64,000 nucleotides of DNA, taken from positions 173,257 to 237,256 of the forward strand of contig JADJVG010000006.1 of assembly GCA_016716675.1 (NCBI GenBank), in the 5' to 3' direction. Position numbers and translations under genes: made by a program. Shown here piece after piece: positions 28,285 through 35,942 of the stretch. Position 1 is the stretch's first letter; each line of letters opens with the position of its first letter. The notes under the pieces were generated by a model. That model worked only from the letters and a program-made list of their open reading frames with translations, had not been told where the DNA came from and made no database searches. This stretch comes from Hyphomicrobium sp. GTDB lineage: Bacteria; Pseudomonadota; Alphaproteobacteria; Rhizobiales; Hyphomicrobiaceae.

Positions 28285-28647
28285 TTACGGCTTCGGCTGC
28301 TTGGCCTCGGCGAATTGCTTGTAAGCCTGCAAGGCATGGCTGGCATACATGACCGATGGGCCAGCGCCCATGTAGACCGACATGGCGAGCGTCTCCGAGA
28401 CTTCCTCCTCCGTCGCGCCATGATCGACCGCCGCCTTGGCGTGAAAGGCGATGCAATCGTCGCAGCGTGTCGCGACGCCGATTGCGAGCGCGATCAGTTC
28501 CTTCGTTTTGGCGTCGAGTGCCTTCGGCGCCAGCGCCGATTGCGCCATGGCCGAAAAGGCTTTCATGACGTCGGGCGATCCAGTTCTCAGATCGCGCAAC
28601 ATGCCGCTGAGGTCGCGGGTCAATTCCGGCCAATGTCCTGGTTTCAC
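28285..28647 (-). CDS. Carboxymuconolactone decarboxylase family (AhpD-like) protein
   Basis: This 120-residue AhpD-fold protein has the redox motif in ATRCDDCIAFHAKAA (C-x-x-C with the nearby His), the signature of AhpD-type peroxidase partners. The ALDAKTKELIALAIGVA helix precedes it. It is all-helical and probably a homohexamer in the cytoplasm. It is divergent from the rhodanese gene across a 132-base region with a putative sulfur-responsive operator, so it may be regulated by the BigR/SqrR-like repressor. Similar proteins also accompany arsM genes. Confidence 0.88.
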   Translation of the reverse strand: MKPGHWPELTRDLSGMLRDLRTGSPDVMKAFSAMAQSALAPKALDAKTKELIALAIGVATRCDDCIAFHAKAAVDHGATEEEVSETLAMSVYMGAGPSVMYASHALQAYKQFAEAKQPKP

Positions 28648-28710
28648 GGGGGTGCTCTCCTTGGTCAGTCAAAATGCTAAACGTGACGGCGCGGCGACGT
28701 TTTGGCATAC

Positions 28711-28740
28711 TAATCGTACTTGCGCAAACACGCAAATATA
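28711..28740. promoter_or_regulatory. Putative operator, copy 1 (AhpD-like / rhodanese divergent promoter)
   Basis: The 30-base stretch contains AATCGTA, then TGCGCAAA, then CGCAA in fixed spacing, including a TTGCGCAA palindrome at 28719-28726. A second stretch with the same order and spacing lies just before the BigR/SqrR-like gene at 29475; about 24 of 30 positions agree. The repeated block next to the repressor gene and its likely targets suggests its binding site. Confidence 0.6.
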
Positions 28741-28779
28741 TTTATTTTCCCAACCACCGTTGGTCAGGAGTGCCCGATA

Positions 28780-29115
28780 ATGACTGGACTATTCAAACCC
28801 GCTAAAGCCCAAACGATTTCGCCAGCGGAGGCGAGCGAGCGCCTGAAACGTGGAGAGATCCACCTCATCGATGTCCGCGAAGCCAATGAATGGGCGCAGG
28901 TGCACATTCCTGGCGCCATTCATATGCCGCTCTCCAATTTTCCGGCATTGGTCGATCAGCTGCCGACGGGTAAGCCTGTCGTATTTCACTGTCTCTCGGG
29001 AAAACGCTCGGCACGCGCGCTGGAGATCTGTCAGGAACACGGTAAGCCGCACGACACCCACATAGCGGGCGGTATCACCGCATGGCGGGCCGCTGGGCTG
29101 CCAGTGAAACCATGA
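28780..29115 (+). CDS. Single-domain rhodanese
   Basis: This 111-residue rhodanese-fold sulfurtransferase carries persulfide sulfur on its active Cys. The catalytic loop is CLSGKRS with Cys71, the N-terminal signature is IHLIDVREANEW and the C-terminal one is HIAGGITAWRAAGLPV. I chose the Met at 28780 (AGGAG upstream) over the longer frame from 28720, which would cover the operator. It faces the BigR/SqrR-like repressor gene, and that combination is known from persulfide or sulfide detoxification loci. The protein is probably cytoplasmic. Confidence 0.9.
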   Translation: MTGLFKPAKAQTISPAEASERLKRGEIHLIDVREANEWAQVHIPGAIHMPLSNFPALVDQLPTGKPVVFHCLSGKRSARALEICQEHGKPHDTHIAGGITAWRAAGLPVKP

Positions 29116-29130
29116 TGATCTTACCGGCCA

Positions 29131-29463
29131 TCAGTCCGGGCAATAAATCTCGCGCAGGGTCTGTAGCACGCGCTTAATCTCAGGACTCGCAAGACGATAG
29201 TAAACGCGCTGCGCGTCCTTGCGTGGCGCAATCAAGCCTTCGAGGCGCAATTGTGCGAGTTGCTGACTGGCCGCTTGTTCACGAATTCTCAACGTGCCGG
29301 CGATTTTGCCGACAGGCATCTCGGCCTCGGCCAGCATGCACAGAATGCGCAAGCGCACGGGGCTCGCCATGGCTTTCAACAATCCGGCGGCTTCTTCAGA
29401 CGCTTCGATCATGGGATCGACAGGTTCTGGACGGCTCTTGGATTTCGGCGTTGCCCGCTTCAT
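29131..29463 (-). CDS. ArsR-family repressor of the BigR/SqrR persulfide-sensing type
   Basis: The 110-residue winged-helix regulator has the ArsR HTH (EQAASQQLAQLRLEGLIAPR) and two Cys, Cys42 (LRILCMLAEAEMPVG) and Cys108 (REIYCPD), spaced exactly like the sensor pair Cys41/Cys107 reported for SqrR. Such repressors form an interprotomer-free intramolecular tetrasulfide with reactive sulfur and release DNA. I chose the Met at 29463; the longer frame has no conservation and would run through the operator. The gene converges on the rhodanese gene, and an operator copy overlaps its own promoter, implying autoregulation. An arsenic-sensing role is less likely because no vicinal Cys pair is present. 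Confidence 0.87.
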   Translation of the reverse strand: MKRATPKSKSRPEPVDPMIEASEEAAGLLKAMASPVRLRILCMLAEAEMPVGKIAGTLRIREQAASQQLAQLRLEGLIAPRKDAQRVYYRLASPEIKRVLQTLREIYCPD

Positions 29464-29474
29464 GGTGATCAAAT

Positions 29475-29504
29475 AATCGTAACTGCGCAAATTCGCAATT
29501 AAAT
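29475..29504. promoter_or_regulatory. Putative operator, copy 2 (upstream of the BigR/SqrR-like gene)
   Basis: AATCGTA, TGCGCAAA and CGCAA recur with the same spacing as in the copy at 28711, 11 bases upstream of the repressor start codon and within AT-rich sequence. This position would allow autorepression. Confidence 0.6.
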
Positions 29505-29722
29505 TATGCAAGGGCACGTTTGTCTCATTGGCTGTGACGACTTGACCCGCCGGTGTCGGGGAACGCAGATCTATATTTTGGCTTACGTCAATGTGCCGTC
29601 GGGATTGATGTTGCAGCACTAAGACTATTTTGGGCTGTTGCGCGCGCACTGCGCTCCCGCTTTCCGCAGGGCCGTTCAGCGGCATGGGATGGCCGCAACG
29701 GAACTGGAGGTAGGCAGTCAAA

Positions 29723-30556
29723 ATGCTCGATAATCCGCCGAAATGATCAGAACATGCGCAGAAGACCGCGGCGCGGCCGAGCCCTTCCGGGTTCTACTGC
29801 GAGCGTGTTCTCGACATTCAGCATTATACCGACAAGCTCTTCAGTTTCCGGACAACGCGCACGCAATCATTCCGCTTTCAGAGCGGGCAATTCACGATGA
29901 TCGGTCTTGAGACCGAGCCCCGCCCGATCCTGCGTGCCTACAGTATGGCGAGCGCCGTCTATGATGACTGGCTCGAATTTTTCAGCATCAAGGTGCCCGA
30001 CGGCCCGTTGACGTCGAAGCTTCAGCACATCGTTGTGGGTGACGAGATTCTGGTTGGTGCCAAACCGACAGGCACGTTGCTGGCCAGCAATCTGCAGCCG
30101 GGCAGCCGCTTGTTTCTGTTAGCGACCGGCACCGGCTTTGCGCCGTTCGCAAGTATTCTGCGCGACCCTGAAATTTACGAGCGCTTCGATACCGTGGTTG
30201 CCGTTGAAGGCTGCAGACAAGCCGCCGAACTCGCCTACGCGACGTCCGTGATCGAGGATGTGCGTTCCCACGAATTCCTCGGAGAATTGGCAGCCGGTAA
30301 GTTGCTCTACTACGCAACCGTTACGCGTGAGCCTTATTACCACCAGGGGCGCATTCCCGATCTTATCGACTCCGGAAAACTGTGTGACGATCTCTCCATC
30401 GCGCCGTTCAATCTAGCGACGGACCGCGTCATGCTGTGCGGCAATCCGCAGATGCTCGCCGATCTGCGCAAGCTGTTTGCCGGTCGTGGCTATGCCGAAG
30501 GCAGCAGCGGCAAGCCCGGCGACTTCGTCATTGAAAAGGCCTTCGCCGAGCGGTAG
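29723..30556 (+). pseudogene. fpr: Ferredoxin-NADP reductase, in-frame TGA at codon 8
   Basis: Fpr is an FAD enzyme passing electrons between NADPH and ferredoxin or flavodoxin. The frame from the ATG at 29723, preceded by GGAGGT, reads MLDNPPK, then TGA (29744-29746), and then continues without interruption through SGFYCERVLDIQHYTDKLFSF, the FAD-binding RAYSMAS, LLATGTGFAPFASIL and the C-terminal end to 30556. A TGG in place of TGA would give a normal 277-residue protein. The next in-frame start (29897) would remove the first FAD-binding strands. So the gene carries a true nonsense mutation or a one-base sequence error. Confidence 0.85.
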
Positions 30557-31013
30557 CGATTAAGTAACAGGCCAGTCGCGCAGTCGCGGTGCAGGTCCGC
30601 GGCGGGGCCAGATTGTTGGCAAAATTTACGCGCTGCACGACAGACGCGAAACAGCTGAAGGCTGAACGACTCCTGCGCGATACTGCGTTGGGGCCGTATG
30701 ACGGCGATGTGACGGCTCGCACGCGTACGTCCAATCACGAAGACAGATAGATCAAGCTCCGCGAAATTGCTGACGCAACGCAGGGTCTCTTCATCTGCCA
30801 TCATCTCCAACGGCCAGAAGTGACCAATCGCGCCCACATGCATCACGCAAGCGGCCACGGCTAGCTTGTATGACCTTGGACCGCGCATGCACGGTTATGT
30901 GCTGACTCAGTCCGCAACCAATGACTGTGAATGTCTGCCTAAGCCACACTGCAAATTCAGACCGCAGATCAATATGGTGTCGGTGGCAAGGCATTTGTCG
31001 TTGCTTACCGCGT
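30557..31013. other. Boundary region between fpr and the polysaccharide island
   Basis: This 457-base stretch has no gene I can support. A minus-strand frame of about 130 codons crosses it (30490-30888) but overlaps the end of fpr, and its translation matches nothing I recognise. Base composition drops across this region towards the lower-GC island. Confidence 0.5.
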
Positions 31014-34004
31014 ATGTTCATGTTCAATGCATACACGATGCATCTTTTGGAGCACGAAGACGCTGTGGGGACACTACTATTTATAGATAAGCAACGTGGT
31101 GTTGTTGAGGCTTTGATCGCTGATGGATTGCTGGGGAAGGCAGAGTTTGCGTTAGCGTCCGACTGGCGAACTTCGAATGAACTCTATGCCGCTGTTGCGG
31201 CCGCCGACTTGAAGACTCGCGTAGTGAGTTGTGAAGCGGTGGACCTGGAGATCGATGGTAGGCTGAAGCGGTCTCTTCAGGAGACTGTGACGAAGTTCGC
31301 GAGGAATCTGCGCACGGAGGATGGCCGCCCGCTTGTGCCCGAGACCGCTGTTCCTGGACTCGTTGCCACTCTGCGGAACCAGCTGTTTTCAGCAATACGT
31401 CCATATCTGATGCTCCTCAAACAGATACGGGCACTATCCCCGGAGCGTGTGGTTGTTGCTGCTTTGCCGTCTTCGAAGCATGCAGCGATCTATCAACTTT
31501 TGGGGGAGGTGGGTGTCTGTGATCGCCAAGTGATTAGATTTAGTAAGGGTTCATTTTCTACCGTTCAGATTCAGGAACAAGAGCAGACTCTTGTGGATGT
31601 GCCTGATCGCTACCGGCCACACCCGAACTTCGAGGGCAACATCGGACGCGATGGCGATGTGCTTGTCATCGCTCATGTGAAAGACGATCGTTCTGCTGCA
31701 ATCATACTTCCTCTGATTTCGGGACTTCAGTCGCGCGTCTCTGTGACGTGGGCGATTCCAGCGCCTGTTAACGACAGTTCGTTGGAACGCCTCAAAGACT
31801 ATTTTGGCGTCTGTGATGACGTCAGAATTGTTAAAAAGGGGCCCGGGCACAGTCTGTGTTTGCTTGACAAAGGGGTTCAAGAGGCCATCGCTTCTGCAAT
31901 CGCGCTGATCAGAACGGACGCGGAATTGGGGCAAGGTGGTGAAAATCGCTTCATTGCGACCTTGGTTGTGGATGGCCTCAAACGATCCGCACGGATGATC
32001 GAGTTCGCGCGAAAGTACGACCTCTACTGCAAAGAGTGCCTTTCTCGAGTGGTGGCGGTCGTGGTTAGCCCCTGCGAGACGCTCGAAGCGTCGATCGCAG
32101 TAGAGAACTGCCACTGCCTAGGCATTCCCACCATCGAGGTTCAGCGGGGCCCGATAGCTAAGGCGACAATCATTGCACCACCGGAGGCAGATCACATTCT
32201 GTGCATCGATGACGCGTCAAAGGCAGTTTACGCTGCACTTCGGGATGCAAGCCCACATCAGCTTTCTGTTGTGGGGAATGTGCGTCAGGACGTAGAGATT
32301 GGCCGTCTCGAAGCGGTTTCCGAGGATGTGGCACGGCGCGCTGTATCCGGCGCAGAAATCGTAGACTCTGATCGGGTGGTCTTGCTGATTGGGCAGCCAA
32401 TTGACAGGCAGCTCATGCGGAGCGTCGCTCTAGTGGTTTTTAAAGCCGCCGTCGAGCTGGACGATGTATTCGTTGTTGTGAAGCCTCACCCAGAGGAGGA
32501 CCTCTCTGGCAGAGATATTTATCGCGCCCTGGCCGACGAAGTTGGGCTTGCTAAATTCGCCGTCGATGACACGAGCAACAGCATCGCTAGCGTCATCGCT
32601 TCAACCTACGTTGCGACGTATTATAGCAGCGTCGGATTGGAGGCCGTTGGGCTTGGAAGGCCAGTCATCAGCATCAATCCTTTTAGGGAACCTTCGCCGT
32701 TCGATTTGGCGGCCATTGGTCTAGCCTCGCCAGTCAGCACTGCAGAAGATCTCATTCGGCTGCTGCAAAGCCAAGAGGGATTGTCCGTGAAGTCAAGTGA
32801 CGGTACTCAGATTTATACGGACGGCCGCGTTAAGGACCGAATGGTGGAACGCGTGCTGGAGGTCATTGGAAGACCGTCAGCACCTTTGAATGACGGGGAG
32901 AGCATTCTCACCGTTCGACAACTGCAATTCCGGGTTACTGCAGTGGCAGATGAAAGAGGCCCGGAAGCGGCGTTGAGCCTTTTGCGTCAGGCGTGTCAGT
33001 TTTCGGACAAGGACCGCAAGTGGATTGGGGCATATGCGGAACTGGCCAAGGGCTCAGTTGAGCCTGCGCTAGAAGGGTTTAGCTACCGCACGTTGATAGA
33101 CCGTACGGTTACCGTCCCTGGCTCACTTGAACCGTGGCTGGGCCAGAAGGTGCAGGGGCGGATACTCGTCTGGGCGCAAGTGGGGATCGGGATCGGCGCT
33201 GAAATCATGCACTTGGGTTTCCTTACTGCGTTGAGGCCGATGTGGTGGCGGCTGCATTTGATCTGCGATGACAGGCTCGTGCCTTTGGTCCTGCGCTCGT
33301 TTCCTGGTTTAGCGGTTCAGGGACGGGATGAGTGGGAGAGGCAGCCTTCCATCATTGTCGAGCGTAAGGGACTTATGGAGCGAGCCATTAGAAGACTTAT
33401 GCCGGGTCTGATTCCGGATCGGCCATTTACCCATCATTGCTCAATCATGTCGCTCGGTTGGCTTGCACATAAGCTGATGGGGACGTCTAAGCGTGGCGAG
33501 ACCTACTTTAAAACGGTCAAAAAGCACTCACGACACCTGCGCGTGCGATACGCTACACCTTCCCGACGCGCGTTGATCGGCATCAGTTGGAAGACTGGCA
33601 ATCTCACCAAAGGCAGGCGCAACGTTCCTGACTTGGGGCAATTCATCAAAGCACTGAGTAAAGATGACGCGCAACTTGTGTCGCTTCAACATGGTGCGAC
33701 GGAGGAGGAAATCACCTTGCTGCGCCGCAACGGCGTGATTGTCGATGATGCGATTGACCCAGTCCAGAACATCCCTTCGCTCCTCGACCAAGTCGCCGCT
33801 ATGGATCTTGTCGTCTCGGTACCGAACTCGGTTGTGCACTTTGCGGGGTCTGTAGGGGTGCCGACAAAGCTTCTCGTTTCTCAGGGCATGGCGCCCGAGT
33901 GGCAGACGAAGTTATCCGCTCGATACTGGTATCTGTCGGTGGATCCAATCTACTACAATGCCGACAACTTCGATGGCCTCTTACGAGACTTGCATTCCGT
34001 CTGA
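31014..34004 (+). CDS. Large two-part glycosyltransferase, polysaccharide biosynthesis
   Basis: The 996-residue cytoplasmic protein appears to join two GT-B-like modules. The first half (to about 620) resembles capsule or CDP-glycerol-type transferases, with VVVKPHPEEDL followed by YVATYYSSVGLEAVGLGRPVI, the usual donor-site pattern. A helical linker follows. The C-terminal part (about 720-996) resembles GT9/GT41-like heptosyltransferases: RILVWAQVGIGIGAEIMH, ALIGISWKTGN, and MDLVVSVPNSVVHFAGSVGVPT. The frame runs on to 30921, but the conserved-looking start is MFMFNAYTMHLLEH at 31014. GC is visibly lower than in neighbours. The sugar and acceptor are unknown; capsule or flagellin-type glycosylation are both possible. 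Confidence 0.7.
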   Translation: MFMFNAYTMHLLEHEDAVGTLLFIDKQRGVVEALIADGLLGKAEFALASDWRTSNELYAAVAAADLKTRVVSCEAVDLEIDGRLKRSLQETVTKFARNLRTEDGRPLVPETAVPGLVATLRNQLFSAIRPYLMLLKQIRALSPERVVVAALPSSKHAAIYQLLGEVGVCDRQVIRFSKGSFSTVQIQEQEQTLVDVPDRYRPHPNFEGNIGRDGDVLVIAHVKDDRSAAIILPLISGLQSRVSVTWAIPAPVNDSSLERLKDYFGVCDDVRIVKKGPGHSLCLLDKGVQEAIASAIALIRTDAELGQGGENRFIATLVVDGLKRSARMIEFARKYDLYCKECLSRVVAVVVSPCETLEASIAVENCHCLGIPTIEVQRGPIAKATIIAPPEADHILCIDDASKAVYAALRDASPHQLSVVGNVRQDVEIGRLEAVSEDVARRAVSGAEIVDSDRVVLLIGQPIDRQLMRSVALVVFKAAVELDDVFVVVKPHPEEDLSGRDIYRALADEVGLAKFAVDDTSNSIASVIASTYVATYYSSVGLEAVGLGRPVISINPFREPSPFDLAAIGLASPVSTAEDLIRLLQSQEGLSVKSSDGTQIYTDGRVKDRMVERVLEVIGRPSAPLNDGESILTVRQLQFRVTAVADERGPEAALSLLRQACQFSDKDRKWIGAYAELAKGSVEPALEGFSYRTLIDRTVTVPGSLEPWLGQKVQGRILVWAQVGIGIGAEIMHLGFLTALRPMWWRLHLICDDRLVPLVLRSFPGLAVQGRDEWERQPSIIVERKGLMERAIRRLMPGLIPDRPFTHHCSIMSLGWLAHKLMGTSKRGETYFKTVKKHSRHLRVRYATPSRRALIGISWKTGNLTKGRRNVPDLGQFIKALSKDDAQLVSLQHGATEEEITLLRRNGVIVDDAIDPVQNIPSLLDQVAAMDLVVSVPNSVVHFAGSVGVPTKLLVSQGMAPEWQTKLSARYWYLSVDPIYYNADNFDGLLRDLHSV

Positions 34005-34014
34005 GAGCCAGCGC

Positions 34015-35220
34015 TCAGGACCGCTCATCGCGTGGCTCCGTTGGCCTAGGTTCTGGGGTTATTCGCCCCACCATCTCCATGGGACAGCCTAGGCGTTTTG
34101 CCATCTCATGAACGAGAGTGGAACGAACTGGAGGGCCTACTTGGCGTATGCGGGAAAAGTTTCGCAGTGAACGTTTCTCGCACCTCTGTTTGGATGCAGC
34201 AGAGACAGGGCGCGCTCTGCTGATAGCATTGCGCAATAATGCCGTATCGGAAACAGGGCCTGTCGGCGCGAAAAGCTGTTCGAGACGAACGCCGACATCA
34301 GCAATGAGTTCTGTGTTCTTTCTAGTATTACTCTCGAATGGCGCCAGTTTGGCGTTCATCCAGGCTCCAGCGATGAGATAATGGAACCGGCCGCTGATCA
34401 GAAGTGACCCATCCAGCGCTTTGCAGAAGTCGAGGAAGGTTTCGGTTTCATCCAGCGCAAGGCCTGCGATCTCGTCAGACATCGCCTCGTGGAACTGCCG
34501 TTCGAACGCGTTGTATTTGGCCGTTCCTCCAGAAAGGTAGCCGACATGAGGCCGCGCTCCGATCGTACGAGCGATGGTTTTAGATAATTCCTTAGCCTGG
34601 GTCGGAGTGCAGCCCGCAGAGGCGGTCAGTAGTATACGCCCGTCGCGAGGCGAAAACTGTGAACGTGGCAAAGCCCTTGCGAGCAGCGGCAGACAGTCAA
34701 AACCAAGAATGGCTTTGCCTCCTAGCTCCTCGACATTGGAAAAACTGGCGCGATCCCTAACCACGACGGGCCGGTGGCCCAAGGCATGAAGCGTTTCTGC
34801 ATAAGGCGCGTGACAGTCGACCGAGCCAATGCCGTCGAAGGGGGTAGGGTAGAAAGCTGTATTGATGAGATAGACAGGGCGTTTTAGATATTTCCGGGCA
34901 TAGAACATCAATGCAAGAAGATTGAGCGATGATGGGCGCACGCCATGAAGCGTTCCTTCTCCGTTGACGACTACGATGTCGGCCTCTCCCATGGCCGTAA
35001 CTATTTGCGGATTTCTGGCCTCGAAAAGCCTGAACGCGGCAGAAGACTTCATCTCGTCCCATGCCTGTTGTTCAGGGAACAAGCTTGCGATTTCATTCAC
35101 TGCAAGATAGTCGGCGTCGTAGCCTTTCTCTGCTAGGCCCATGGTGACGGCCATGGATGTGCCGTACATGCCCCAATGTCCGAAGAAGCCGGTAAAATTG
35201 ATGATGTAGGCTTTCGGCAT
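34015..35220 (-). CDS. Polysaccharide pyruvyl transferase family protein
   Basis: This 401-residue protein of the PS_pyruv_trans family adds pyruvate ketals to exopolysaccharides or teichoic-type polymers, using phosphoenolpyruvate. Visible family features are FTGFFGHWGMYGTSMA at the start, VVVNGEGTLHGVRPS, VVVRDRASFSNVEELG and SLLISGRFHYLIAGAW. The C-terminal 70 residues are basic and poorly conserved. It is convergent with the large glycosyltransferase with 10 bases between, and shares its lower GC. Together they look like an acquired envelope-polysaccharide cassette. Confidence 0.85.
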   Translation of the reverse strand: MPKAYIINFTGFFGHWGMYGTSMAVTMGLAEKGYDADYLAVNEIASLFPEQQAWDEMKSSAAFRLFEARNPQIVTAMGEADIVVVNGEGTLHGVRPSSLNLLALMFYARKYLKRPVYLINTAFYPTPFDGIGSVDCHAPYAETLHALGHRPVVVRDRASFSNVEELGGKAILGFDCLPLLARALPRSQFSPRDGRILLTASAGCTPTQAKELSKTIARTIGARPHVGYLSGGTAKYNAFERQFHEAMSDEIAGLALDETETFLDFCKALDGSLLISGRFHYLIAGAWMNAKLAPFESNTRKNTELIADVGVRLEQLFAPTGPVSDTALLRNAISRARPVSAASKQRCEKRSLRNFSRIRQVGPPVRSTLVHEMAKRLGCPMEMVGRITPEPRPTEPRDERS

Positions 35221-35799
35221 CTATTGCTTCTCGACACTGACTCCAGAGGATTTTGTATCATGACCAGTAATAGATGCCAGCAGGGCTATGGAGCCTACAG
35301 ACCACATTCATGATGCGGTAGTCGCATCGCGTGCTTTACACTGTGCCGGCGTCGCCGGACCGCCTCGATGCGCCGCTCCACTCGCGGTGGTGCGCATTCT
35401 CGATTTGGGGTAACTGACCAACGAGGAGAAATGCCGCAAGATGGCGGATGTCATGGGCATCGATTTGGTCGCCATTCCCGCCCGGCCCGAGCACATGCCG
35501 ATTGTGGTGACGAACTTCTTCGACGGAACGGAGCGCGGCATTGCCACCTCGAAGCGGGGCAAGTACTTCGGCGCACAGCGCACAGCGCACAGCGCACAGC
35601 GCATGCGCGCAAATCGCAGCGTCGCTACCGCGTGCTATGTTGAGTTGGCAAAATGTTAAAGTATGTCATCGTCGAACGGGATGTAACAACCAGCGCAGCC
35701 GGGGCGTATTGGAGAAGAGCTTGGGGGCCGGCATGTCGGCTTTTTCCGAATTTCGCCCGGCCATCGGAGCCAATATAATATTGGGAATTATCAAAAAGT
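35221..35799. other. Degraded region beside tRNA-Gly
   Basis: No intact gene is supported in these 579 bases. On the plus strand a short frame (35441-35659) starts MADVMGIDLVAIPARPEH and is GC-rich, and the segment just before it (VRILDLG, then a stop, then EEKCRKMADV) looks like the continuation of the same reading. This is probably the tail of a broken gene whose identity I cannot name. A heptamer repeat interrupts its end. Confidence 0.5.
35571..35598. repeat. 7-bp tandem repeat (four GCGCACA units)
   Basis: GCGCACA is repeated four times without change and is followed by GCGCATGCGC. The unit length is not a multiple of three for an arbitrary copy number, so copy changes would shift any frame across it. 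Confidence 0.9.
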
Positions 35800-35873
35800 T
35801 GGAGCGGACGATGGGAATCGAACCCACGTATGCAGCTTGGGAAGCTGCCGTTCTACCATTGAACTACGTCCGC
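35800..35873 (-). tRNA. tRNA-Gly (anticodon CCC)
   Basis: On the minus strand a 74-base tRNA has acceptor GCGGACG paired with CGTCCGC, discriminator T and an encoded CCA. The anticodon stem GCAGC/GCTGC encloses loop TTCCCAA, giving anticodon CCC. The T arm has GGGTTCGATTCCC. Confidence 0.96.
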
Positions 35874-35942
35874 CTGCCCACTGGGGTGCGATATTGGCCC
35901 GTCTAACACACCCACCCCTGTTCGCAAAGCACCCTGAGCGGT

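Noticed and set aside
29744..29746. TGA in fpr as a selenocysteine codon
   Set aside because: Fpr has no selenocysteine at its N-terminus and no SECIS-like hairpin is obvious immediately after the codon.
30490..30888. A 132-codon minus-strand frame after fpr
   Set aside because: It overlaps the end of fpr on the other strand, has no recognisable motif or clear ribosome binding site, and lies in a region of changing base composition.
35571..35598. Heptamer repeats as part of a CRISPR array
   Set aside because: The units are 7 bases long and adjoining, with no spacers.
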